Assembly: GCA_963678705.1 (NCBI GenBank)
Contig: OY783206.1
Coordinates: 16,627,807 to 16,691,806 of the forward strand
DNA length: 64,000 nt
DNA from: Panorpa germanica
Lineage: Eukaryota; Arthropoda; Insecta; Mecoptera; Panorpidae
Direction of reading: 5' to 3'
Shown here: positions 43,283 to 55,351 of the stretch, in pieces
Layout of the letters: each line of letters opens with the position of its first letter
Numbering within the stretch: position 1 is the stretch's first letter
Position numbers and translations under genes: made by a program
Notes under the pieces: model-generated
The model's database searches: none
What the model was told of the DNA's origin: nothing
The model's input: the letters and a program-made list of their open reading frames with translations, nothing else

Positions 43283-43754
43283 GGCCTGTCGCACTATACA
43301 AGCGGATTTAAGCGATAACGAATTCGGACGTAAATCGGCGGCTGCGTTGAGCCGACTCCTGCGTTCTTTACATGTGTGTGTTACAATACATACATACCAC
43401 GTACCGATTGGAGTTGTATTGCACTAACATAATTTATCATGACAGCAAACTTTTACTTTCATTTTTATCGTTACACCACCGTTTCCTTCCAGTCTGAGAC
43501 AGCTGCTTAAATTTACAAGGTTCAAATAAGTTTAGCGTTGTAGCTTGGTTGAAATTCACTGATAACGGCTGTAATGTGAGAGGTACATAACGTTAGTATT
43601 CGTAGTAGTCTTTGGGATACACGTAGTAGTAGTCTTTGCCGCTTGCTGCGTGCGAGGGTTCATTACATTTACAGGGTTCGGATAGGTAAAGTGTAGTTGC
43701 GCGTATAAATCCGGTCAAAATTCGTTTAAATACGCTTGCGATGTGCAATAATTC
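43283..43754. mobile_element. MITE-5 copy B
   Basis: TAA on both sides (43280-43282 and 43755-43757), opening GGCCTGTCGCAC and closing with AAATACGCTTGCGATGTGCAA. Confidence 0.8.
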
Positions 43755-44689
43755 TAAATAAATCTACTGTAAAAACAAAACTAGTGTAGTTATATGTATA
43801 TTATATTATATATACTGTGTACCTATTTATTTAACAGTGCATGTATATTTAATTTATTTACATAAGGTACAATCTTGCTTTAAAGTAGTCACAAAAAGGG
43901 GATAATAATAAAATGAAAAATTCTGAAGTGACTGAAGTGATATAATTAAATTTCTAAACGAACCTCGTTTTAATTAAACGCGATGTGCTATCTTTAATTT
44001 TTATTTATTTTCCATCCATTGTCAAAATGTGGACTATGCAGCCTGAGTATATTTAACTTGCTGCGGGATCGACGTCAGTTCGGGTTCGGGTTCGGAGTTT
44101 CCCATCTGTTGTTTTCTTTTAATCCTGTTTCTACCTAGACGGTCGAATCCCGGATTGGGGATTTACGCTTAAGGGTTTTATGCATCAATATGTCTGATTA
44201 CTAACTGCCTATTTCTCTCTGAATTCCACTATTTAGCGAACAGGGTGTCCTGAAAGGTAAGCACGTTCTAAAGTTTACACTTTCTAACATATTTTATAAA
44301 AAACGAATAACGCTTGCTGTAATTTTCTTTACAGAACAATATTTGTCATATTCTCAATGAATGATTCAAAGTTTTTTAGAAAATTACTATTGCTATTTAA
44401 TAAAACGTTTGTGAGTTAAAAATGCAAATTTTAACAGCCATAATCTAGTACCGCAAGGAGTATTGAAACTTATTCTACGTATAAAGGACATTAATAAATA
44501 TATACAGGGGCGTAGCTCCCGCCGTATCAGCCCACGGACTACAGGGAGCGGAGCCCACGGACTAAAGAGGCCCTGAACGTGTGTAAGCAAAAATTCGTAA
44601 AATGTTATCCACAATCTCACCTAAACTCCTAAGCCGTACTTCTCGAGAAAAAAATCATATCATAAAAAAGTGCCCAACGTGAGTTATCA

Positions 44690-45925
44690 GAAGATGAGAG
44701 AATTTCAGACCCGGAATCGTACTTCAAAGTCAATGTTTACTATTGCTGTTAAGATTTATTAATTTCTCAAACTAAACAAAGATTTCAGAGCCCCTGTGAC
44801 CAAAGTAATATGTTCAAAGTATTACAACCGGAGAAACTCTTATCTTTCACTCAAACTCAATCTTTTTCAAACGTAATAATAATAAAAATATGCCGGAAAA
44901 CTGTCTGCTAAATACATGTCCATAAAGATATGTCAGTTGATCTTTATGGACAATTAGTTACTTTGAAAACATGCTTAAAATCTCAATGGGCTTGTGTCCT
45001 CATTTTTTAGTGGTCGATTTTTCAATTGTTGATTGAAATTGATGTTAATAAATGTGTATTGGCGTGTCTATTTTATTAAATATTTAAATGTTGACGGAGA
45101 TATAGCAATTGAAAGTTTGAATTGTAGTTTTAGCGCTAGAAATGATCGGCCATATTTGTATGACGTGAAATGCATTTTAACGTCAGTTATTTGTTGAGTA
45201 GGTCAGTGCTATGGCAATGTTCTGTAGTTGTTGGTAGTCAAATAATCAAGTAAAGACAAATAATAATAAGTTTTTATTTTATTTAACCCTGCTAAGGCAG
45301 ACATAATATTGGAATTTTATTGTTCCTTAAAATAGCTGTAAACAATATTTGATATTTTGATATATAAATACATAAAGCAGAGATTTATAAGCTGTAAGGT
45401 TGGTAACCTTACACAAGGATTGTGATGTCACGTGCACTTGGAATGTATACAACGTCGAATCCCTTTAATAATTAAAGAGACAAAATGACTTTTCTTATTG
45501 TTAATATCTCTTAACATATAAGGAGTTATTAAAAAATAATTGAACATTTGAGGTTCTAGTAATCCACTTTATCAATATATAGTACACTTTTATAGAACTT
45601 AAGGCTTAGTACACAAGCCCATTTAGATAATTCATTCCATTAAGGAACTCATGGAATTATTGCTGATAAAATTCAATAGCCTTGCATCCTGTTTTCCGGA
45701 TGTAATAACAGCATACTTTCTATTCTTTACCCTTCCGATTAAAACTGCGACAACTGATTGAAGTTTTTCGAAATTAACTGTTAAAGGACTTCTATGGGAC
45801 AGGAAAGGCTAAAGTTGTAACTATTGTCAATAGAGGCAGAAAATTTAGAAAAACTGAAATCGTCTTCAGCTATGAATGATTTATTAAACAAGTTCGCCGA
45901 ACAAAAGGCAAGAAAAGTGTATATT
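44690..45925 (+). pseudogene. Second hAT transposase fossil, split by MITE-1
   Basis: 44690-44984 and 45624-45925 match 36770-37275 (AAACTGTCTGCTAAATACAT, TTGCATCCTGTTTTCCGGA, and GAAATCGTCTTCAGCTATGA near the end). The same dimerisation-domain relic is present with more stops. The MITE-3-type end found at 37.3-37.6 kb is absent here. Confidence 0.7.
44985..45623 (-). mobile_element. MITE-1, complete copy, nested in the hAT fossil
   Basis: Reverse orientation, from AATGGGCTTGTGTCCTCATT to GTACACAAGCCCATT. The paralogous fossil at 36.95 kb has no insertion at this point. Confidence 0.9.
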
Positions 45926-47342
45926 TGATTAGAATTATTTGGCTAGTTTAGTTCCTAGGAATATTAATTGTAAGTAATAATGTATAATCAATATATAAGT
46001 ATTTTACTTCAATCCGAGCGTTTTTGTTCCTTTTGTGAAAAATCTTTTTGAAATCCCATCATTTGGGCCTTCTTGGGAATCTCATCATTCATATATTTAT
46101 ATATATATATATAAATATATGAATTATATAATATTAATCCTAGGTAGTTAATCACGCAGTGAGCAAGATCCAACTTGTTACCTTGCTACAAGCTGATTCA
46201 AACGTTACATTTATACGTGTATTTGTATCTTTACAAATTCGTTGTATCTATTATTTGTTTTACTAACTACAAAAGCTAAAGCGGTGTAATATTTTTTTCA
46301 TCCTTTCATTTGACATTAATTGTCCCACTAGATCCGTTCCCCCTTGTTCCTCTCTCCCCTCAGGTAACCTAACTAAGTGCTTTGTGGTGCCAGTCATCAC
46401 AGAAAAGGGGTTTTAATTAAATTATTCTCCCGGAACCGGATGTACACCTGCAAAGCACCTGTCACTGTTAAACTTAATTGAGTACTCCGTTCTGTTCTAT
46501 GGTTTTGTATTTTGCTTGCCAACTTACGACGAGTTTTGTTCTTTTTCTTTCTCTCTCTCTTTTCATAAAATAGTTAACTCTAGTTGTGGGTTTGCGGAAA
46601 ACAATGTTTGAGTTACTAGGGGTGGTTTTGACGCATGGGACTTGCCCGAGGGATGTTTCAAGTAGTAAGGGGTCGGTTGTTTAGTCCACTGGTGTTTGGA
46701 GTACGGAATACGTAGGCAGAGCAAGAGCTCTCACGCACAAATTAAAAAAGAGCTTCTTGGGAACATTCTTAAAGGCTTACCAGTGTTATATCGAAACCGT
46801 GTTGTATAGATACCGCGAATAATAGAAACCAATTAAGCATATTTATTACTGCATTTCAGAAATATTGCAGCAAACTATCAAACAACAAAAAACAAGTTTA
46901 ATATGATAGCTAAGTATATTTAATAAAGATTTAACGATACTACTGAAGTAAGATTTTCATAGTTTTTCTATGGCTATTAGTTTTTCCTTCAGCAGCATTT
47001 TACGACTTTTTTACGGCTTTTCTGAGCTCACAATCCTTTGGCGGCTATTTATATACCATATTTACTATTATAGTTATTTATTTTAAAATAGAACTTATAT
47101 CATTTACTAAAGGGTTTAACGGTAACAGAAGTAGCGAACCTTTTATACTTGTTGTTGTCTTTGCTGGATTTACAAAGGGGAACTTCGAAAGAGCCAAAAT
47201 GGAGCCAACGCTTTGCTCTGTGAAAACGAACGATATGTCAAACCAAGCGTATTCGTACACCTAATATTGAGTATTCGTACCCGAACACGAGTATGTTCCA
47301 ATTCTAATCAAGTATTAAAAGAAATTCAGATTCAGGTATATC
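45926..47342. other. No gene seen
   Basis: A weak 82-bp monomer relic lies at about 46160-46230. The remaining frames are short and without motifs. Confidence 0.3.
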
Positions 47343-48120
47343 ATTTTCATTAGGGCTTCACACAAGCACGAGACTTTTCTCACTCCGTCTCGTTTCTCGT
47401 CTTGTAAAAGGGAAACGGTACGAGACGATAAATTTCTGAAAACTCTTGAGACGGTACTGAGATCACCTACGGCGAGACCCGAGAGTCTCGATTCTGGTCT
47501 CGTTGACGTAATACGTTATTTAAAAAAAAAATGCTAGAAAAATAAACTAACAGCAACTTAAACGTTCAACCTTTTTTTTTATAAAAAAGGTTAGGTCGTA
47601 AATTTACGAAATATAAAATCTGGTAAACAAACATCTGTTAAATATTTTATTTTATAATTTTGTTTTTTACAACATTTTGTAGCCGAACTAATGTTTTAAG
47701 TGAAAATAAATGTGAATATAAATTATTTACAATGCGATTGTTTGAAGACATTTTGCCGTAAAAATGTCGTTGAGTGTAGGAGTTAGTAGTGTCAACCTGA
47801 TATTAAGTTAAATTGAACCAGTTGATCAATTAGGTATAAAGAAAATTCTTCAAAGTTTAAATTTTCTTTTAAATTTGATAAATTAATAGTGAGAAAAAAG
47901 CGATATGCTTAGTGTGTGAAAAAATTTAGAATGAAAAAAATAATATAATGAATTATTTTGTTTAGGACTTTCTTAGGAGTAACTTCTCACAATAATATGA
48001 CGAGACGAGACGGGAACGTGACTAAAACGATATCTATTTTTTTTTCTCAACTAACGAGGACGAGCCGATATTTTTGTAACTCTCGCCTTATCTCGTCTCA
48101 TGTGAAGCCCTAATTTTCAA
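47343..48120 (+). mobile_element. MITE-3 copy E (hAT-like)
   Basis: TAGGGCTTCACACAAGC opens and TCATGTGAAGCCCTA closes the copy (47351-48112). The flanks ATTTTCAT and ATTTTCAA agree in seven of eight bases. The N-terminal relic starts ATGTCGTTGAGTGTAGGAG at 47764. Confidence 0.88.
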
Positions 48121-48864
48121 AGCATATAAAGTGCATTTTCAAAGAATTCTTTAACAAATTCAGACTAAAATGTATCTTAAAAGAAATTAAGAACGAGTTT
48201 TAATTTTAATTCGCATTTGTCTATTAAGTTTGTATTAAAATTAAAAACATTTTTAACAGTGTATGCTACTTGTACAATTTTAGAGCGCTCATCGAATAGA
48301 GAGATAAAAAAGGCCTTTACTTTTCTAGTTAAAGAAAACTCTAACACGTAAGAAAGAATTAAATTTACTGCATTAACAATGAATTTTCGTTTAAAGTCAT
48401 AAATTAACGATAATTGTCTAGCAATACAGTTACACACTTGCTAGCTCGCCACAAGTTAATTCCAAGAATCATTTTCTACATGGTAGTAAAGGGATCTATA
48501 AAAGGAGGACAAACATAAGGTAATTCTTATCAATTTATAGTTTTTGATCCACATTTCTTCTTATTATACATTATAAATTTGATACGTACAACTGCACAAG
48601 GTTTGCGATCTCAGCGAAAGAATCATGCCACTATTAGACAGAAGACTATAAGTGAAGAACAATCCAGTTGCAGCAGAATTGCATCGTAAAAGGAAAATAA
48701 AGGTTTTTACCATCGCTCTTTAAGATTTAGAGAGTAAACTTATTTTTAGTTTAAATTTTACGGTTAAAATTCAGTTTTAGTTTAATACCACATTTCGTAG
48801 TAACGACCGTTACATTTCACGTATAATAAGTTTAATAACAGTTATATATGCATACCATACGCGT

Positions 48865-49345
48865 GGCTTGAAAACGGCTCCGCGCATTTTCCCTGAATTT
48901 CTTGGAAACCCGTGATTTTGGAAAAACAAACAACTTTTAATTTATAAAAGTGAATGAGAAGGTAGGAAACTTTGGAGAACACTCAAATTTTAGATTATTC
49001 AATAATGAAATATGTTATTAAACAAAAGAAAATTTATTTGGGGACACGTGGGTGACTTTTGCCGAGGGTACAAATTGGGCTAGAAAGTTGAAATTTTATA
49101 TATGGCCTAACTTTGGTACCTAATGTACAAATCAAAAATAAAATCCCAAATTTTGGAAAAAAGTTATTTATAGTATAAAAAATATAATTTTTTTGTCAGT
49201 TTATATGAAAAAGTTTTGTTGTTATATGTAAAATAAATATGGAACGAATTAAATATTTCAATTTAAAAATGAAATTTAAATTTGAAATCAAATCGAATTC
49301 ACACATAAAAGGCAATCTTCGCTTGTGACGGGGGTAAACGCTAGT
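48865..49345 (-). repeat. Diffuse repeat G, copy 1
   Basis: Contains GGCTCCGCGCATTTTCC, GGGGACACGTGGG and CTTGTGACGGGGGTAAACG, shared with the copies at 50225-50960, 52479-54115 and 62930-63385. It may be a remnant of a non-LTR element with an AT-rich tail, but no coding part is present. Confidence 0.6.
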
Positions 49346-49361
49346 ATATCTGTATATATAA

Positions 49362-49478
49362 AATAGTCGCTTACAGTGTGCGAGTGCATTACATTTCAGT
49401 TGGGATAGGTAAATCGTAGTAGCGCGTATACGTCCCGTCAAAATTCGCTCAAATACGCTTGCACTGTGCGACAGGCCT
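49362..49478. mobile_element. MITE-5 right-end fragment
   Basis: AGCGCGTATACGTCCCGTCA and TTGCACTGTGCGACAGGCC match the right end of MITE-5; the left part is missing. Confidence 0.7.
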
Positions 49479-50224
49479 TCCCTTATGTAGTAAAATGTTT
49501 TGGTCCCTGAATACATTCAATTAAATTTATAATGGAAACTTTTGATGGTAATTTTCGGTGTTTATTTTAAGCCCACCTTTCCACACCTGGCACCATTAGC
49601 AGATGAAAACCTATTCCTATCAACATATTAGTAATTAATAATTAATGAATGAAATAATGATTGTATGACAAGTGTTGAAACACGAAAAGGGTATTTAATA
49701 ATTTATTATCCCAATAAATATGTTTAACGCATGTGTATGTAGCTAGCGGTGGGTTAATTAACATAAGAGAAGAGTAATTATTAATAATATAATTAGTTAT
49801 CCGTGTGTATATTAATTGAAAAGTAATAAAGAGGGTTACGGGAGGAGTGTAAGAGGAAGAGGAAATTAGTTTCCACTGAATTAGAGCTATTGCTAGCGTG
49901 GAATGATCGCTATTGTATTTCAAACAATTGAATTTTACAATTTCAACAAGTCTTGTGTTTCCATTCTTGATTTAATTGATTAGGAAATTCGAGGAAGGTG
50001 TTTGTGTGTTGAGAGGTCGAGCCGGATTATTGAATTTGCCTAACTGTCGGATAACAAACCAGCCGAACGATTTATACATGTCTTTTATGTACGAAATAAA
50101 TATCCAAAATAAGTATTTCGTCATTTTTACAAGTGCGGGGTTTAAATACATTAAACATAGAGCACAAATAGTCATAAGTATTTTTGATTAAAATATATAT
50201 GCTATAAGTTAATCCTCCTATATT

Positions 50225-50960
50225 ATAATGTTCCAAATGAAAGTTTATATTCTTATTTATTTATATACTTTGTTTGAAACGGCTCACGCATTTTCTCGAA
50301 AATTATCTATTTCGTAGAGAATAAAATTCTAAGACTTTTGGCGTCTTCGAATTTTCCCCTGAAATTCCTGGAAAACCGTAATTTAGGAAAAACTAAAAAA
50401 ATTTCTTTTACTTTTTGCTCTATATCTTTTAATTTGTAAAAGATAGAAATATGAAATTTGGCTTGTGTATTACGGTGTTCAATGCTAACATTTTTTGAAA
50501 ATTTGAAAATGAAAAATTAGAACCCAGTAGGAAACTTTGGAGAAAACTCAAATTTTGGAATACTCAATAATGATATATGTTATTAAAAAACAAAATTTCA
50601 AAATTCAAAAATTATATTTGGGGACACGGGGGCCGGTTTCGGTTTCGAGGTTAAAAATATGGCTTGAAAGTTGAAATTTTATAAATGGGCTAACTTTGGT
50701 ACCTAATTTACAAATCGATAAAAACAATCCTAAATTTAAAAAAACAAGTTGGTCAAATAACGAATAAATTCAAAATATTTTTTATTTTGTTGAAAAATAT
50801 AAATTTTTTAGTCAGTTTATTTGAAAAATATTTGTTTTTATATGTAAAATTTATATAGAACGAGTTAAATATTTCAATATAGAAATGGAATTAAAATTTG
50901 TAATGAAATTCAATTTACACACAAAAAAGACCTTCGCTTCCGACGGGGGTATACTCTAGT
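50225..50960 (-). repeat. Diffuse repeat G, copy 2
   Basis: Runs from a TATTATAATGTTCCAA edge to CTTCCGACGGGGGTATACTC, in the same order as copy 1 but longer. Confidence 0.65.
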
Positions 50961-51079
50961 ATATGTATTTTGGCGTTTGTATTTCTGTATACTAAAGTTG
51001 ACGCAGTTAAAACTATTTAAAATTTAAAGTATAGTTTTGCCGCTTGTTTTATATCTGCGTATAACAAAGAAGAAATAAC

Positions 51080-51499
51080 CGAGATTATTGTCCATTTTTC
51101 ACAACAATCGCAATATAAAACTTGATGGGATACACAACTCAGCTGTTAGTAGTACATGACGTGACACACACACACGTATACGTCTCTGTGGTATAAAAGA
51201 GATTTGATTGAATTTCTTCTTAATTTTATTATTAGAGCATAGAGGCATAGCTTTACCTATGCAACAAGACTTTTTTCGTGCGTGTAGCACTCTTATATTG
51301 ACTTCAACACTCAGATTTGTGCTATCGCAATAAGCCAACGTCTACTTTTAGTTTACTTAGAAATAAGTAATTGAGATTATTTTTCTTTTTTCACAGCAAT
51401 CATAATAGAAAACTTGATGGGATACACCACACAGTTGTTAGTAGTAAATGACGTGACACATACACACACTCGTATGCGTCTCTGTTGTATAAAAGAGAT
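51080..51499 (+). repeat. Direct repeat with two TATAAAAG boxes
   Basis: 51080-51203 and 51372-51499 are about 85% alike (AAAACTTGATGGGATACAC, ATGACGTGACACA). Each ends with GTATAAAAGAGAT, so TATAAAAG occurs at 51192-51199 and 51487-51494. Whether it is a promoter or LTR-like debris cannot be told. Confidence 0.55.
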
Positions 51500-51650
51500 G
51501 GCAAATCATCGAATGTGACATCACACGCAGATTTATTTGTTTACATCTTTAATTATTAAACATTACTTTAATATAATTGGACATTTAAGGTCCTTATAGC
51601 CAACTTTATCAATATATAGCACAGTTCTATAGAAACTATGTCACGTGGTT
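51500..51650 (-). repeat. Old MITE-1-related fragment
   Basis: Reverse copy of the MITE-1 left part: TAATTATTAAA, AATTGGACATTTAAGGTCC, CAATATATAGCACAGTTCTA. A similar relic lies at 56890-57110 on the plus strand. Confidence 0.5.
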
Positions 51651-52093
51651 TACAAACAAGTTAGTTTCGATAACATCAAATCAATTTTTTTTAAATGCTG
51701 GCAAGAAAATAATTTCGGTTTTCAATTCTATTCATGGTTTTTTCAGATGCAAGTTCCACATTATTTGGTTTGCAACTGAGCCAATTTTAACAAGTTATCC
51801 ATGGTTCACAGGCCTATTAAATAAAACAACAATCAAACCTAAAAAAATATAACAGTAGTCCGAGAACGAGTTGGAAAACACAACCGTCTGGCATCAAAGC
51901 ATTTACGCTCTCAGCTATTGGATCCGTCACTGTTATTCCACGCAAAACACAGACCGTCACGATCGCGATTTAATTTGCGGGCGTTTTGATAAGCCCTAGC
52001 GTTTGTTTTTAGTTTTTTTTATTGTTGTAGGTAATACTTAGAACTTACTTGCTTCTCGTTGTTTTCACTATTTTACGCGAACGCACAAACACC

Positions 52094-52117
52094 GAGCACC
52101 GAGCACCGAGCACCGAG
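52094..52117. repeat. CACCGAG tandem repeat
   Basis: The 7-bp unit CACCGAG (with the preceding GAG) is repeated three to four times. Confidence 0.7.
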
Positions 52118-52328
52118 TTGCCGACGGACTATGCAGGCGACGCAGGCGACTATCTAATTCTACTAATTAAACATTGTGGTATTTTTGTGTCAGATTGTAA
52201 AATGTGTAGTAATCAGGTTACTGATAATTAATTACTAATTAATCTAATCAATTATTGTTAAAAAAAAAACTTGTATCTGGCATTTGTTGATGTATTGGTA
52301 TTTAATCCAATGAATAACACACATACAT

Positions 52329-52438
<110 letters not shown>

Positions 52439-52478
52439 TTATTTATTTTTTTTAATTTTATACAATATAATATACTAG

Positions 52479-54115
52479 CTTTTACCCCCGTCGCAAGCGA
52501 CGTCTGTCTTTTGTGTGTGGCTTGAACTTCATGTAAAAATTTTAATTCCACCAGAGTTTACACCCGTCGTAAAGCGTCTTTTTGGCGTGTATATTTGAAT
52601 CCAATAAAATAATTCGTAATTACATTTCATATTTAACTGTTCTATTTTTAAATTGAAATAATAAATAAACTCGCACATATACATTGACACATATAAATTG
52701 ACTAAAAAAATATATTTTTTTTATGAAAATAAAAAATATTTTCAATTTATGCGTTATTTGACCAACTTTTTTTAAAAATTTAGGATTTTTTTTTTAGATT
52801 CGTAAATAAGTTACCAAGGTTAGCCTATATACAAAATTTCAACTTTCTAGCACAATTTTTACTCTCGGCAAATACTGCCCCCGTGCCCCCAAATAAAATT
52901 TTGAAATTTTGAATTTTTTTTTATTAATAATATACTTAATTATTCTAGAATCCAGAATATGAACTTTATCCAAAGTTCCCTACCGTGCCCCCGAATTTCT
53001 TCAACCCCCCCTTTTCAATTTTTGAATTTCTAATTTTTGAGAAATGTCAGCAGCGATTACCTTAATACAGATGCAAAATTTCAACTTTTTATCTCTTACC
53101 AACTCAAAGTAATACAGCAAAAAAGGGCTCACTTTTTTTCCAGTTTTTTCAAAATAACGGGTTTCCAGGAAATTCAGGGAAAAATCCGGGGACGCCAAAA
53201 GTCTTAGATTTTTTTTCTCTACGAAATAGGCAATTTTCAAAATCTTCCCTGGAGCCGTTTTCGAGATGCCATACAAAATTCGAACCAAACATATAAACAC
53301 ATAAACATATAAACATATAAACATAGAAACATATAAGAATATAAATAAACACTTGGAACATTATAATATAGGATTCTAGAGTTTACCACTGTCACAAGCG
53401 ACGACTGTCTTTTGTGTGTGAATTGAATTTCATTTCAAATTTTGATTCCATTTTTAAATTGAAATATCTAACTCGTTCCATATTTATTTTACAAATAACA
53501 ACAAAACTTTTTCGTATAAACTGACAAAAAAATATATTTTTTCCAACTTGTTCATTATTTGAGCAACTTTTTTTCCAAATTTGGGATTTTTTTTTCGATT
53601 TGTTAATTAGGTACCAAAGTTGGGTATATATAAAATTTTAACTTTTTAGCCCAATTTTTACCCTCGGCAAAAATCGCCCCCGTGCCCCCCAAATAAAATT
53701 TTTGAATTATAATTTTTTTTCTAATAACATTATATTTCATTATTATGAAATCCAAAATTTTCACCCTAATTTTCTCAACCAATTTTCAATTCTTCCAACT
53801 TTTTCAATTTTTATATTTATAATTTTAAAAAAATGTTAGTATTGAACACCGTAATACATATGTCAAATTTCAACTTTCTATCTTTTACGAATTAAAAGTT
53901 ATAGAGCAAAAAGTAAGAATTTCTTGTTAGTTTTACCAAAATTACGAGTTTCGAGGAAATTCAGGGAATAATCCGACGACCAAAAAGTCTTAGACTTTTT
54001 TTCTCTACGAAATAGATAATTTTCAAGAAAATGCGCGGAGCCGTTTTCGAGCCACCATACGAATCGCGTAAACATATAAACAAATAAATATACACCTGGA
54101 ATATTATAATATAGA
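52479..54115 (+). repeat. Diffuse repeat G, two copies in tandem
   Basis: The first copy (52479-53372) begins CTAGCTTTTACCCCCGTCGC and ends with a run of ACATATAAAC units and ATTATAATATAGG. The second (53373-54115) starts CTAGAGTTTACCACTGTCAC and repeats the order: GTTCCATATTTAT, GTACCAAAGTTGG, CCCCCGTGCCCCCC, GGAGCCGTTTTCGAG. The most conserved blocks are the C-rich word and the GGAGCCGTTTTCGAG word. Confidence 0.7.
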
Positions 54116-54514
54116 AAGGATAATCTGTATAAATATATAGTTTTAAGAACGTTCGCACCACAACAATGGCGGGTTCACACTTGCGTGTTCAATTATTTGT
54201 GCTATTTGTCAATTATTTGAGGTCAAGTAGACATGCACGTTTATTTGCCAAACCACCAATCCACATTAATTCTAAAATATGACAAATATTCAAATCCCAA
54301 AACATTCATCCAAACTTTGGTTTGTTTATTTGATAACTGTCAACTTGGGTGACATAAACACTTAAAATAATATTTTAAGTTATGCTCATGTTTTATTTTT
54401 ATGCTCGAAGCAAATATTTGGGCGAAAGGTTTGTCAACTGAGCACGAACTATGTGTCCACATATCCAAACATCAACTGTTTGAGCCCAAACACGCAAGTC
54501 TGAACGCGCCACAA

Positions 54515-54790
54515 TATATGAACAATGTAACAGTTCACTATAGTAAAGCATATTATTCTTCAATGCACCAAGTACTTAGCACAAATCGCACAAAGAAAAC
54601 TGTAATATGCCTGAAAACTATAAGCAGATATTTGAAAGCAGGGAAATTCAAAAAAACTTTATTGACTTTATCAATAAAACTAATTTAATCTCTTTATTTT
54701 AAATACCCATACTCGTGTCTATAAGTTGTAAATTATATTGGAAATGTTTATAAATGTATATATTGTTTTATGTGTTAATAAATATTAAAA
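54515..54790 (+). repeat. Dispersed repeat, copy without MITE-4
   Basis: Counterpart of 30980-31760, uninterrupted at TACCCATACTCGTGTC. Confidence 0.7.
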
Positions 54791-54966
54791 AAAGAGAACG
54801 TTCTCAAGAAAATCCTTTTTTCTTACGCTCATCTTGAAGATGAACTACTTCTAATAGTTTTCGATGATTCTTCCTCACGTATGTGCGCATCAACTATTTT
54901 TTATTGTGCACATGTTAACTTACATAGGAGGATCTTACTGTACGTTGAATATGACTGCTTTTTTAA

Positions 54967-55351
54967 GCCTCATTCCCACTCACTGTTTTGATATTTAATT
55001 TACGTTTTTATTTAATATTTTAATCCAGATTTTAGGTTTTCAGAATAGGCATTCCTTGTCACATTCATGTTTTAACTTGAGTTTCTTAGTGATATAAATT
55101 TTAACAGTTCTAATAAATAAAATTTCTGTTTTTAATAACAAATTGTAATAGAAATTGTTTTCACAACTTTTTTATTTTTAACAAACTGACATTAAAATTT
55201 TTTAAATATAAATCCTACTGCATTTTGATAGATTGTCACATTTTGGAGGTTATACTATAATATAGTTTGTTTTAAAATTTAAATAATGGCATATGCTAAA
55301 CAATTTAAATTAAATACAAAATAAAATGAAAACAGTCAGTGGGAATGATAC
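54967..55351. mobile_element. MITE-6 copy B
   Basis: GCCTCATTCCCACTCACTG with TTTTGA following, and AAAACAGTCAGTGGGAATGATAC at the right, are inverted partners; TTTA-like bases lie outside both. Confidence 0.7.
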
